A stretch of 33,368 nt of DNA. Source: Melioribacteraceae bacterium. Lineage in GTDB: Bacteria > Bacteroidota > Ignavibacteria > Ignavibacteriales > Melioribacteraceae. The stretch spans positions 1 to 33,368 of the forward strand of contig JAKIUC010000050.1 of NCBI GenBank assembly GCA_021647785.1. Direction: 5' to 3'. The notes below the pieces were generated by a model. The model was given only the letters and a program-made list of their open reading frames with translations. It made no database searches and was not told the DNA's origin. The translations under genes and the position numbers were made by a program. Below are positions 1 through 8,301 of the stretch, piece by piece. Within the stretch, counting starts at the first letter, position 1. Each line of letters opens with the position of its first letter.

Positions 1-2
1 CT

Positions 3-1451
3 GTCGGTGATTATTTTGGCACATCTGTATCCACCGCCGGGGATCTGAACGGTGACGGATTTGATGATGTGGTTGTCGGCGCTTTTGGAAATAATGCCGG
101 CGGCACAGATGCCGGAAGGAGTTATGTTTATTTCTCATCTTCGCCACCTATAAAACCACGGTTGGCAAGTACAAAAGATGTCCCCAATGACCAGGGCGAG
201 TATATAAACTTAAACTGGGTTCGCAGCGGGTATGACGCTGCCGGGTTCAGCAGACTTGCAAATTATAAAGTTCAGCGGAGCAACCCGCCAAATAATAGCG
301 GTTATTCCTGGGAAACGGTTGCTACCATTTCGCCTACTTACAATAAATTTTATACTTACACGGCAAACACTTGGTTCGACAGCAGTTCAAATTCAAGCGG
401 GACGATTTACTACCGCATTCTTGCTCAAGGAACCGACAGCGATGAACTTTGGATATCCAACATAAAATCGGGGCATAGTGTAGATAATTTATCACCGGGC
501 GGTGTATCAAATCTTGCCAACTCAACCAGCGGCGGTAATGTGGTTTTAAACTGGACGGCTAACACGGAAGCTGATTTATACAATTACCAAATTTATAGAA
601 CCACTGAAGCCACTATAGACCCGAATACTGCAACAGTATATGCAGCAACAACCGATGCAACTTATACAGATACTAACTCGCTAACTGGAACCATAAACTA
701 TTTTGTCCGTGCAGTTGATATTAATGGTAACGCTGGAACCCTCTCTTCAACCGAGGCAAATGTAATTTTAACAACAAATTTAAAAATACTCTTAGAAGGT
801 GCAAACGCCGGAAGCGGAACAATGACAACATTTTTGAATGGCGGAGGGTACATTCCACTTTCGCAGCCATATTCCGGTTCACCTTGGAATTACAGCGGAA
901 CCGAAAGCGTAGTCTCTATTCCTTCCGGAGTGGTTGATTGGGTGCTGATTGAACTCCGCACAAACACAACCACAATTGCCGAAACACGAGCAGCATTCCT
1001 AAAAAGTGACGGAACACTTGTTGATACCGATGGTACTTCTGCTGTTAACTTTCCAAATTCAACTGCGGGTAATTATTATGTAGTTGTTAAACATAGAAAT
1101 CATATTCCGATAATGACTGCAAGTGCAGTTCCTCTAAGCAATAACCCACCACTCCATAATATGACACAAACACAGAGTAATACCTATGGCTCAAATCCCT
1201 TAAAGAGTATAGGTGGTGGGTATTATGGAATGTTTGCCGGTGATGGAAACTTATCAGAAATTGTAACGAATTCAGATAAAACGGATATAATAAATAACTT
1301 AAATAGCAGCGGTTATTATAACAGCGATACAAATATGAGTGGAATAGTAACTAACTCGGATAAAACAGTAATTATAGAGAATATAAATGAAGCAAATCAA
1401 GTACCGACTGGAACACAAAAAACACTACTTAAAATATCTAAAAAGAATTGA
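3..1451 (+). CDS. Secreted FG-GAP / fibronectin-like protein with dockerin-like tail (5' truncated)
   Basis: The frame is open from the left edge, so the true start lies outside the window; the GTG at 69 is only an internal codon. The first residues (DLNGDGFDDVVVGA) are an FG-GAP, integrin-alpha-like calcium-binding repeat. Two fibronectin-III-like stretches follow (about 160-470 and 500-770, with LNW and YKVQRS / YQIYRT strands), then a beta-rich part. The tail (about 1240-1400) holds two similar units, GDGNLSEIVTNSDKT and SDTNMSGIVTNSDKT, shaped like the DxNxDG...D calcium loops of dockerin repeats. There is no C-terminal NPFNPTT sorting domain. The next gene starts 12 bases after the stop and has a cohesin-like domain, so the two are probably co-transcribed and may bind each other (inference). 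Function is probably extracellular adhesion or scaffolding; the substrate is unknown. Confidence 0.8.
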   Translation, partial: VGDYFGTSVSTAGDLNGDGFDDVVVGAFGNNAGGTDAGRSYVYFSSSPPIKPRLASTKDVPNDQGEYINLNWVRSGYDAAGFSRLANYKVQRSNPPNNSGYSWETVATISPTYNKFYTYTANTWFDSSSNSSGTIYYRILAQGTDSDELWISNIKSGHSVDNLSPGGVSNLANSTSGGNVVLNWTANTEADLYNYQIYRTTEATIDPNTATVYAATTDATYTDTNSLTGTINYFVRAVDINGNAGTLSSTEANVILTTNLKILLEGANAGSGTMTTFLNGGGYIPLSQPYSGSPWNYSGTESVVSIPSGVVDWVLIELRTNTTTIAETRAAFLKSDGTLVDTDGTSAVNFPNSTAGNYYVVVKHRNHIPIMTASAVPLSNNPPLHNMTQTQSNTYGSNPLKSIGGGYYGMFAGDGNLSEIVTNSDKTDIINNLNSSGYYNSDTNMSGIVTNSDKTVIIENINEANQVPTGTQKTLLKISKKN

Positions 1452-1463
1452 GGAGAAAAAGGA

Positions 1464-2606
1464 ATGAAAAATAGAATAAAAAGAATACAATATTTGTTGC
1501 TGGTTTTCTTCACAATAAGTGGTTTTATATATGGACAAAACACAGCAGATTTATTTATAGAAAATGCCTCAGTTAGTGGTGCTATATACAGTTTTGAAGT
1601 ACACATAACACCTACAAGTGACTGGGGTGGAGGTCTTAATAATCCATTGGGCGATTGCAGTTGGTATTTTGATTTTAATGAAAGTGCAATGAATAATCCA
1701 CAACTAACGTATGTGTCAACTGTAGTAGATCCAACAGCAGGCTACACCAATAGTGTTCAAATAGTTGCAGGAACTAAGATAGCTATAACAACAGTCCAAG
1801 ATTTAGGTAGCGGGTTTGGTGTTGCCTTAACACAAGGAACAAAATATCATGTTTACACAGTAGAATTAGATATAACAAATAGTGGATTAACAAGTCAGTT
1901 AGTGTGGGATGAAACGAATACAGGAATATTTAATTTACTGGATGCAGAAATAGTAGAAAGCTATAATGGGTCAGATAATGTAGCATTACCAGTTGAATTA
2001 ACAGCTTTTACAGCAGAAACAACAGATAACAACAAGGTTCTGCTTAATTGGGAAACAGCCACAGAGGTTGATAATTACGGTTTTGAGATCGAACGGGCTT
2101 CGTCCCGAGAAGATGGAACTACGCCCGTCAGGACTGATTCCAGCCCCCGAACCCCGAGCGGAGCCGAGGGGTGGACAAAAATAGGCTTTGTTGAGGGACA
2201 CGGGAATAGTAACTCGCCTAAAGAATATTCTTTTACTGATACTAATCCCTCAAGGGGAGCAGTTCAGTATAGGTTAAAGCAAATAGATACAGACGGAGCA
2301 TTTGAATACTCGGATATTATTGAAGTTGAAATTGTACTTCCTACGGAATATAAGCTGACCCCAAATTATCCGAATCCGTTTAACCCAACAACAATAATAG
2401 CTTATTCAATTCCAGAAAATGGAAATGTTAAACTTAGGATATATGATACACTAGGAAGATTAGTCACAGAGTTAATAAACAAAGAGATGGAAGCAGGAGT
2501 TTATGAACAAACTTGGGATGCCTCGCAATACTCGAGTGGTGTTTACATTTATATGTTGTCTGTTAATGGAAATAGGTTTGTTAAGAAGATGAATTTAGTT
2601 AAATAG
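1464..2606 (+). CDS. Secreted cohesin-like protein with T9SS sorting domain
   Basis: This is a 380-residue protein. An N-terminal signal peptide (MKNRIKRIQY... ending at FIYGQ) is followed by a beta-rich domain of about 150 residues that resembles cohesin modules in general pattern (weak, by eye). Next is a fibronectin-like segment beginning LPVELTAF and containing LLNWETATEVDNYGFEIER. The C-terminal 80 residues are a type IX secretion (Por) sorting domain with NYPNPFNPTT, LRIYDTLGRLV and a final FVKKMNLVK, so the product should cross the outer membrane and be anchored or released at the surface. A GAGGAGAAAAAGGA stretch precedes the ATG. A 24-residue GC-rich segment (2100-2171) interrupts the fibronectin-like part between GFEIERA and WTKIGFVEG; the reading frame is kept. 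A terminator follows at 2671. Confidence 0.85.
   Translation: MKNRIKRIQYLLLVFFTISGFIYGQNTADLFIENASVSGAIYSFEVHITPTSDWGGGLNNPLGDCSWYFDFNESAMNNPQLTYVSTVVDPTAGYTNSVQIVAGTKIAITTVQDLGSGFGVALTQGTKYHVYTVELDITNSGLTSQLVWDETNTGIFNLLDAEIVESYNGSDNVALPVELTAFTAETTDNNKVLLNWETATEVDNYGFEIERASSREDGTTPVRTDSSPRTPSGAEGWTKIGFVEGHGNSNSPKEYSFTDTNPSRGAVQYRLKQIDTDGAFEYSDIIEVEIVLPTEYKLTPNYPNPFNPTTIIAYSIPENGNVKLRIYDTLGRLVTELINKEMEAGVYEQTWDASQYSSGVYIYMLSVNGNRFVKKMNLVK
2100..2171 (+). repeat. In-frame GC-rich palindromic insert in the cohesin-like gene
   Basis: These 72 bases (24 codons) separate two halves of an otherwise ordinary fibronectin-like domain. They are strikingly GC-rich against the AT-rich flanks. They overlap a hairpin CGGG-cttcgt-CCCG at 2094-2107 and include ACCCC...GGGGT at 2151-2172. 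GAGCGGAGCCGA at 2156-2167 matches GAGCGGAGTCGA inside the intergenic element at 12471-12616 with one difference. The encoded peptide (SSREDGTTPVRTDSSPRTPS...) is Ser/Pro/Thr-rich and low in hydrophobics. Interpretation as an inserted repeat is inference. Confidence 0.6.
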
Positions 2607-2670
2607 TATCTGACCTAAACTTTAAATAGAAAGAGAATAAAAAAGCTAAGATGTAAGGTAAAATGATTAC

Positions 2671-2702
2671 AGGCATTCCATTCGGAATGCCTTTTCTTTT
2701 TT
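2671..2702 (+). terminator. Rho-independent terminator after the cohesin-like gene
   Basis: AGGCATTCC and GGAATGCCT form a perfect 9-bp stem with a 4-base loop (ATTC), followed by TTTTCTTTTTT. It lies 65 bases past the stop codon of the cohesin-like gene and should end the two-gene transcript. Confidence 0.85.
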
Positions 2703-3396
2703 ACAAAACAATAAGAATTCAGGGTTTTCAAATTCCCTTACTATTTCTTTCGGATAAGTAACAGCATAAAAATAGCAACCAATAATAGTATCTTATCAAT
2801 AATATTTCCCGAAAAAACTTCCCGAAAAAAAGGCGGGACAGGCAGTGTTTTATTTGGCAGAAAATTATACCTAAACCTTCGAGGTTTTGTATTATGACAT
2901 AGTATCAATTATAACTGATACCTGATATTGCAAATGAACTTTATATACTGGAAAAACCTCGAAGGTTTTTGTTTCCCCCTTTTGGTTCTGGTTTATCCAA
3001 ATATCAATATCAAAATTCCAAAAAACGAGACACCTTAACACAAATTTCTTGTTTGGGATTTGTCTGTGGGACTCTGTGAGAATTTTATAAATTGAAATTT
3101 ATCCCGAAAAAATCGGGACAAGTTGTGTAATTTATCTTTTTGAGATTTGTCTTTTCCAGTTCATCTGGGTTAGGGTATAGTAAAATGAAAAACAAATAAA
3201 TCCCCCGCCCAAAGCTATAAATAATTTATCTTTGGTAGTTTCCATTATTGGAAAAGGACGGCACAATATTTCATTTTTAAAATTCATCAAAAGTTTGAAT
3301 TAAAATTCGTAATAAATAAGTTCCAATTATAATAAATTTAAACCAATTTCTAACTAAATTTGTCTAATAATTTTTTCTATAAAAAGAGTAAAAATA
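2703..3396. other. Non-coding stretch with short inverted repeats
   Basis: About 690 bases with no convincing reading frame on either strand. It contains AAACCTTCGAGGTTTT (2873-2888) and its exact reverse complement at 2953-2968, and a hairpin TCCCGA-AAAAA-TCGGGA at 3102-3118. Related CCCGAAAAAA strings occur at about 2809-2840. The last 100 bases are very AT-rich, as expected of a promoter region for the gene at 3397. No other feature seen. Confidence 0.6.
3355..3362 (+). promoter_or_regulatory. Possible -7 promoter element (TAAATTTG)
   Basis: TAAATTTG matches the Bacteroidota -7 consensus TAnnTTTG, 34 bases before the ATG at 3397. No TTTG lies at the usual 19-21 base spacing upstream, so this is a half-match in AT-rich DNA. 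Confidence 0.3.
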
Positions 3397-4203
3397 ATGA
3401 AAAATGCAAAATGGTTTTTAATAGTAGTAACTCTAATTTCAGTAATTGGATGTAGTTCATCGCAGCTAATGGTAAGTAGTGCTGTAGAAAGCAAAATTGT
3501 AGTTGATGGAAACCAAGAAGATTGGGTTGGTAAATTAAAATATTTTGCAGATAAACAAGCCACAATTGGTTTTCAGAATGATGAAAATAACCTCTACTTC
3601 TGTTTGGTTACCTCAAACAAACAAAGTGTAATGAAAATGATGACACTTGGTTTAACAATTTGGTTTGAACCTGAAAACGGAGAGCAAATTATTGGCTTGC
3701 AATATCCAAAGCGAATGGACGAAAACACTTCACCAAATAAAATGGGAAAAAATAGAAATAGTGATAACAATTCCGATTTTGAAATGACAATAAATACAAT
3801 GATGCAAAATCAGGGTGAGTTTGTTCTTGTTGATGAAGATGAAGAAATACTATATGCCTCGCCGGTAGGTAGTGACGGATATGAAATTAAAGTTAGTGCT
3901 GCAAATCTTCAATTTGTTTATGAAGCAAAGATTCCAATAGGAAACAATAACGAATCACAAATGCCAATTGATATTTTCCCAGAAGAAAAATTCACAATCA
4001 GATTTGAAACTGGTGGGATTGATTTAGAAGAGATTACGAAAAATGATGGTAGGCAATATTCTGGCAGAGAACATGGTAATGATGGAATGTATGGTAGCGG
4101 GTTAGAAGGACGTGGTACTATGCAAGGCGGTAGTCTTGGTGGTGTTAGCCGAATGGGAATGGAAAGATTTAGGCTTGATATTGAAGTGAAACTTGCAAAG
4201 TGA
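3397..4203 (+). CDS. Lipoprotein with CBM9-like (DOMON-type) domain
   Basis: This is a 268-residue protein. A short signal sequence ends in a lipobox (SVIGC), so it should be lipid-anchored. Residues about 30-115 (VDGNQEDW, then a run of beta strands with NNLYFCLVTSNK and LTIWFEP) resemble the CBM9-like / DOMON fold found in many Bacteroidota surface proteins. The middle is acidic and Asn/Met-rich. The C-terminus (GREHGNDGMYGSGLEGRGTM...) is Gly/Met-rich and looks disordered. No catalytic residues are recognised and the ligand is unknown. It lies 201 bases upstream of a TonB-dependent receptor, with an inverted repeat between them, so shared transcription is uncertain. Confidence 0.7.
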   Translation: MKNAKWFLIVVTLISVIGCSSSQLMVSSAVESKIVVDGNQEDWVGKLKYFADKQATIGFQNDENNLYFCLVTSNKQSVMKMMTLGLTIWFEPENGEQIIGLQYPKRMDENTSPNKMGKNRNSDNNSDFEMTINTMMQNQGEFVLVDEDEEILYASPVGSDGYEIKVSAANLQFVYEAKIPIGNNNESQMPIDIFPEEKFTIRFETGGIDLEEITKNDGRQYSGREHGNDGMYGSGLEGRGTMQGGSLGGVSRMGMERFRLDIEVKLAK

Positions 4204-4210
4204 AAAATAT

Positions 4211-4315
4211 GTTACGGGTTTCGAGTTGCGTGTTACGGGTTATTGGTTACGAGTTTAAAATATTCAATGGTATTTTCTAACAACTCGTAACCCCGAAACC
4301 CGTAACTCGCAACCC
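4211..4315. repeat. Long imperfect inverted repeat (GTTACGGGTT type)
   Basis: The left arm (about 4225-4255) and right arm (about 4282-4313) are imperfect reverse complements around a 26-base AT-rich loop. The arms are built from repeated units of GTTACGGGTT and GTTACGAGTT. No T-run follows the right arm directly, so a terminator is not obvious. It fills most of the gap between the lipoprotein and the TonB receptor genes. Confidence 0.7.
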
Positions 4316-4404
4316 AAAAAAGCTGTGATAAATATTGCACTGTTTTTTGAAACTTTTTCACACTATTTTCGTCAATTAAAAAAACCAACAAAAACAAGGA
4401 GTTT

Positions 4405-6723
4405 ATGCTTAATAAATTAGCTTTCCTATCACTATCATTTTTCTTTACAACTACACTACTTAACGCACAGAATACAACGCTCAGTGGATTTATAACTGAT
4501 TCAGAAACTGGCGAGGAATTAATTAGTTCAAATGTTTTTATTGTGGAGTTAGGTGCCGGAACCACCAGCAATGAGTATGGATTCTACTCAATCACTATCC
4601 CTAAGGGGAACTACACAATCTACTATAGCTTTATGGGATATAAAAAAGAAACATTAACAATTGATTTAAATTATTCTGTTAGTAAAAATGTTGAGCTTAC
4701 TCCGGATTCATACGAGATGGATGAAGTTATAGTTGAGGGAAAGAGAGGCGATCAAAATGTTAAATCAACAGAAATGGGTACAACAGAAATTGTTCCAAAA
4801 GAGATGCAGGCTGTTCCGGTAATACTTGGTGAAGCCGATATTTTAAAAACGTTGCAACTGCTGCCTGGCATTAGTCAAGCTGGTGATGGAAATAGCGGGT
4901 TCTTTGTACGAGGCGGCAATATTGATCAAAACCTAATTTTACTTGATGAAGCAACGGTCTATAATCCTTCGCATCTTTTTGGGTTCTTTTCGGTTTTCAA
5001 TTCTGATGCAATAAAAAATGCTAAAATTATTAAAGGTAGTATGCCTGCAGAGTATGGTGGCAGAATATCATCTGTACTTGATATTAAAATGAAAGAAGGG
5101 AACAATAAAGAATATAGATTTACTGGCGGAATTGGTTTAATCTCTTCGCGACTCTCTGTAGAGGGACCAATTGTAAAGGATAAATCATCATTTTTAATTT
5201 CAGGACGTAGAACCTATGCAGATATATTTATTCCACTTGCCGGTGATGAAGCACTTAGCAATACAGAATTATATTTTTACGATTTAAATTTGAAAGCCAA
5301 TTACAAATTTAGTAATTCCGATAAAATATTTCTTTCCGGATATTTTGGGCGCGATGTACTTGGCTATCAAGATAGATTTGGTTTTAATTGGGGCAATATC
5401 TCCGGTACTTTACGTTGGAATCATCTTTTTAGTGAAAAATTATTTTCAAATACTTCACTAATATTTAGCGATTACGACTATACTGTACAAATTCTTGCTG
5501 GCGATAACGATTTTGAAGTTACTTCCGGAATTAGAGATATAAACTTCAAAACGGATTTTCAATATTTTCATAATTCAGAAAACAGTTTTCGCTTTGGTTT
5601 TATTGGGTTTTATCACACATTTCTTCCTGGTGAAATTAATAGCATTGGTGAAAATATAAATTCATACAAAGTACCAAATAAATATGGTGTTGAAATGGCA
5701 GCATATATTTCGCACGAAACTGATTTAACCCATAGGCTAAAACTCAATTATGGGTTAAGATATTCTGGGTATCTAAATATGGGACCTGGAACTGAATATG
5801 TTTTTGATTCAAATAATCTCGCTATCGATTCAACAACTTATGAAAGTGGGGAAATTATAAATAGTTATGGTGGTTTTGAGCCTCGTATTTCGGCAACATA
5901 TTTACTGAGTGAAACAAGTTCGGTTAAAGGTTCCTATACAAGAAATTATCAATATATCCATTTGCTCTCAACCTCAACTACAGCAACGCCAATAGATGTG
6001 TGGCTTCCTACAACCACTATTGTAAAGCCAGAGATTGCAAACCAAGTGAGCTTGGGGTATTTCAAAAACTTTAATGAGAATCAGTACGAAACTTCTGTAG
6101 AGGTGTACTATAAAAACATGGAAAACCAAATTGATTATGAGAACGGAGCAAATATATATTTTAATGAACAGATTGAATCGCAATTAGTTTTTGGTACAGG
6201 TTACGCTTATGGTGTTGAATTATATATAAAGAAAAATTTTGGGGATTTAACAGGCTGGGTAAGTTATACTCTTTCTAAAACCGAGAGAGAATTTGATGAA
6301 ATTAATGATGGGAAACCATACTCTGCAAGGCAAGATAGAACTCACGATTTTTCAATTACAGGTATTTACAAATTTAATAAGTGGTGGACCTTCTCGGCTA
6401 ATTGGGTTTACTACACTGGCGATGCAGTTACATTCCCAAGTGGAAAATATGTTGTTGATGGAAATACATTAAATCTTTACACCGAACGGAATGGCTACAG
6501 AATGCCCGATTATCATCGCTTAGATGTTGGTGCTACAATGATTTTATCAAAAAGTAAAACATCAGAAATGAGTTTAACTTTTTCCTTATTTAATGCATAC
6601 AATAGAAAAAATGCTTACACTATTACTTTCCAGGAGAGTGAAGTAAACCCGCAAAATACTGAAGCCGTGCGGCTTGCTCTCTTTGGGGTTATCCCATCAA
6701 TTACATTTAATTTTAGTTTTTAA
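4405..6723 (+). CDS. TonB-dependent outer-membrane receptor with carboxypeptidase-regulatory-like domain
   Basis: This is a 772-residue outer-membrane transporter. After the signal peptide (MLNKLAFLSLSFFFTTTLLNAQ), residues about 24-105 form a CarboxypepD_reg-like beta-sandwich (SGFITDSETGEELISSNVFI ... YSITIPKGNYTI). The TonB plug follows (about 118-240: ILKTLQLLPGISQAGDGNSG, FFVRGGNIDQNLILLDEATVY, MPAEYGGRISSVLDIK). The rest is a 22-strand-type beta barrel ending in a C-terminal Phe (ITFNFSF), the usual outer-membrane assembly signal. AAGGAG sits just before the ATG. The DUF4249 lipoprotein gene starts 10 bases after the stop, the usual partner of this receptor class in Bacteroidota. The substrate cannot be read from the sequence. 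No anti-sigma/sigma pair is adjacent. Confidence 0.9.
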   Translation: MLNKLAFLSLSFFFTTTLLNAQNTTLSGFITDSETGEELISSNVFIVELGAGTTSNEYGFYSITIPKGNYTIYYSFMGYKKETLTIDLNYSVSKNVELTPDSYEMDEVIVEGKRGDQNVKSTEMGTTEIVPKEMQAVPVILGEADILKTLQLLPGISQAGDGNSGFFVRGGNIDQNLILLDEATVYNPSHLFGFFSVFNSDAIKNAKIIKGSMPAEYGGRISSVLDIKMKEGNNKEYRFTGGIGLISSRLSVEGPIVKDKSSFLISGRRTYADIFIPLAGDEALSNTELYFYDLNLKANYKFSNSDKIFLSGYFGRDVLGYQDRFGFNWGNISGTLRWNHLFSEKLFSNTSLIFSDYDYTVQILAGDNDFEVTSGIRDINFKTDFQYFHNSENSFRFGFIGFYHTFLPGEINSIGENINSYKVPNKYGVEMAAYISHETDLTHRLKLNYGLRYSGYLNMGPGTEYVFDSNNLAIDSTTYESGEIINSYGGFEPRISATYLLSETSSVKGSYTRNYQYIHLLSTSTTATPIDVWLPTTTIVKPEIANQVSLGYFKNFNENQYETSVEVYYKNMENQIDYENGANIYFNEQIESQLVFGTGYAYGVELYIKKNFGDLTGWVSYTLSKTEREFDEINDGKPYSARQDRTHDFSITGIYKFNKWWTFSANWVYYTGDAVTFPSGKYVVDGNTLNLYTERNGYRMPDYHRLDVGATMILSKSKTSEMSLTFSLFNAYNRKNAYTITFQESEVNPQNTEAVRLALFGVIPSITFNFSF

Positions 6724-6733
6724 GGAATATTTT

Positions 6734-7579
6734 ATGAAGAACATTATAAATAAGATTAGCAAGCCATTACTATTTGGTTTTTTAATTATAACCCTATTTG
6801 GATGTGAAGATATTATTGAAGTAGAATTAAATTCTGCAAATCCTATAATTGTGATTGAAGCAGCAATTGCCGGTAATAATTCAAAAAGTATAATTAAAAT
6901 AACTAAATCGACAGATTTTTATAAGCCTGGAGTTTATGAGAAAATATCTAATGCAGAAATTTCAATAAATGATGACGAAGGAAATAGTGTTGGCTTCACA
7001 GAAATATCAGAAGGGATTTATGAAAGCCTTGATATCATTGGAAAAACTAATGTTGAGTATTTAATAGAAGTAACTGCAGAAGGTGAATCTTACAATGCAG
7101 TTTCCACAATGCCAAATAAAATAATACTCGATTCTTTATCCTTAGAAGCAATGCATCCCCATCCCGGAGAAAAAGAATCGACCGGATTTATTCTAATTAT
7201 ATATTTCCAAGACCCACCTAATACAACTGATTACTGCAGGTTTAAACTCTACAAAAATGGTAATCTGTTAGGCGGTTTTTACATTTATGAAGATAGATTA
7301 ACCAATGGAAATTATATTAGTTATAGGTTACCACTTAATGTTGAGGGGGATAAAATAGAACTTGGAGATAAATTAACTGTAGAACTTCTTACAATTGATG
7401 CTCCTGTTTTTGAATATTACAAAACTGCAAATAGTATAAATGCTTCAGGCTCTGCCCGTGGTGGTGCAGGCTCTTCATCTTCAACACCGGCAAACCCCGT
7501 AACTAATTGGAGCAATAAAGCTCTCGGTGTTTTTTCTGCTTATACAGTATCAAGTGATTCAATTTCTATTGTGAGGTAA
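6734..7579 (+). CDS. DUF4249-family lipoprotein
   Basis: This is a 281-residue protein. I chose the ATG at 6734, which follows AAGGAAT; an upstream in-frame ATG at 6674 lies inside the receptor gene and would add 20 residues without signal-peptide character. The N-terminus (MKNIINKISKPLLFGFLIITLFGC) is a lipoprotein signal with a lipobox ending LFGC. The body follows the DUF4249 pattern: an N-terminal Ig-like half (IVIEAAIAGNNSKSIIKITKS, then YLIEVTAEGESYNA), then a half with YCRFKLYKNGN and a Gly/Ser-rich segment near the end (SARGGAGSSSSTPANPVTNWS), where many family members have NP-TNW. It is translated just after the TonB receptor and probably acts with it at the outer membrane; the family's molecular role is unknown. 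Confidence 0.85.
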   Translation: MKNIINKISKPLLFGFLIITLFGCEDIIEVELNSANPIIVIEAAIAGNNSKSIIKITKSTDFYKPGVYEKISNAEISINDDEGNSVGFTEISEGIYESLDIIGKTNVEYLIEVTAEGESYNAVSTMPNKIILDSLSLEAMHPHPGEKESTGFILIIYFQDPPNTTDYCRFKLYKNGNLLGGFYIYEDRLTNGNYISYRLPLNVEGDKIELGDKLTVELLTIDAPVFEYYKTANSINASGSARGGAGSSSSTPANPVTNWSNKALGVFSAYTVSSDSISIVR

Positions 7580-7652
7580 ACAATCTCTCTTTGAAAATTT
7601 CAAAATTCCCCACGAAAGTAGTTTAGGGGGTGGAATAAAAACTGCACCAAAA

Positions 7653-7687
7653 AAGAGCAAGTCCCATCGGGACGACACTATGGTAAC
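7653..7687. repeat. Dispersed palindromic repeat, copy A
   Basis: Contains AAGTCCCATCGGGACGACA then CTATGGTAAC. GTCCC-ATC-GGGAC is a small hairpin. Copy B 25 bases downstream has the same plan with AGCTCC-AT-AGGAGCG and TATGGTAA. Similar strings are common as interspersed repeats in Bacteroidota genomes (general knowledge). Confidence 0.55.
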
Positions 7688-7709
7688 ACAAAATGAGGAA
7701 CCAAAAAAA

Positions 7710-7756
7710 AGAGAAAGCTCCATAGGAGCGATCCGCCGTGGCGGATTATGGTAAAG
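7710..7756. repeat. Dispersed palindromic repeat, copy B, carrying a second palindrome
   Basis: AAAGCTCCATAGGAGCG and TATGGTAAAG match the plan of copy A, but a perfect 16-base palindrome, ATCCGCCGTGGCGGAT (7731-7746), lies between them. This looks like one small palindromic unit inserted into another. Confidence 0.55.
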
Positions 7757-7812
7757 CTTTTTAGATTTTGGACAAATGATGTGCTCTTGTTTGAGAGTTG
7801 TGTTTTACATCT

Positions 7813-7902
7813 GGATACGAACTCTTTTTACGATATAAAATGTTGGTCATTTTAAAATTCGAGAATGTGCACTCGCATCGTTTATACACTGAGTTCGTAT
7901 CC
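7813..7902. repeat. 12-bp inverted repeat pair
   Basis: GGATACGAACTC (7813-7824) and its exact reverse complement GAGTTCGTATCC (7891-7902) are 66 bases apart. The interior has no reading frame. It may be the ends of another short element, or an extended hairpin. Confidence 0.55.
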
Positions 7903-7935
7903 GTGTATCCTGCTATTACTCATTAATCCTTGTTC

Positions 7936-8301
7936 TCACTGATGGTCGGAGATTTCGGTTACAATGAATTGTTTCTTCTTGTTTACATATCCAAAAGCAC
8001 GATATTTTTTACTTATCCTGAAATAAAATTTGTTCTGATTTTTTGGTTGGCGTTTTCGTAAATCGACCAAGTTATACAAACCCATCTCAATATAGTTTTT
8101 TGCTTTGAGGTAAGATTTCGTGAGATTTCTGGATTTAGGGGGTGGAATAGAATAACTCGGCGATTTACAAGTTGTATAATCAACAATAACAACTGTACCG
8201 CACTACGGGCAATTTAAAAACAATGACTTATTACACGCGGTACAGGTTTATTCCACCCCCTTAATATACTTTATGACTTTTGGTTTCTCGAGAACTTTCA
8301 T
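7936..8301 (-). pseudogene. RelE/ParE-like toxin gene split by a short inverted-repeat element
   Basis: On the minus strand an ATG at 8301 overlaps the antitoxin stop (ATGA) and encodes MKVLEKPKVIKYI; the frame then runs into the element at 8263-8135, whose end supplies a stop (GGAATAA). Past the element the minus strand is open again and reads RNLTKSYLKAKNYIEMGLYN, then a basic part with YFRISKKYRAFGYV and IVTEISDHQ before a TGA at 7938-7936. The (Y)FRI-x-x-(K/Q)YRA-x-G...I-x-H pattern is that of small RelE/HigB-type ribonuclease toxins. Joining the two parts gives about 75-80 residues, a normal size for such toxins. No functional product is expected from the present sequence. Family assignment rests on pattern only. 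Confidence 0.6.
8135..8263. mobile_element. 129-bp MITE-like inverted-repeat element inside the toxin gene
   Basis: The left end is TTAGGGGGTGGAATA (8135-8149) and the right end is TATTCCACCCCCTTA (8249-8263), near-perfect reverse complements. A second inverted pair lies inside: CTGTACCGC (8193-8201) and GCGGTACAG (8237-8245). No reading frame of size is present. Read along the minus strand, TAA borders both sides of the GGGGG...CCCCC core, a possible 3-base target duplication. The same terminus occurs alone at 7623-7637, and with one mismatch at 15515-15527 overlapping the stop of the ABC-F gene. A non-autonomous element moved by a transposase elsewhere is an inference. Confidence 0.65.

Larger units (their letters stand above)
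7580..7935. other. Non-coding repeat-rich stretch
   Basis: No gene is seen between the DUF4249 stop and the toxin remnant. It holds a lone TTAGGGGGTGGAATA terminus at 7623-7637 (the same 15-mer that bounds the element at 8135), two related CCATAGG-type repeats (7653-7687, 7710-7756) and a 12-bp inverted repeat (7813-7824 with 7891-7902). Confidence 0.6.

Noticed and set aside
4233-4571. Minus-strand frame of 112 codons across the inverted repeat and the TonB receptor start
   Set aside because: It overlaps the signal peptide region of a clear gene, has no family pattern and is partly made of the repeat.
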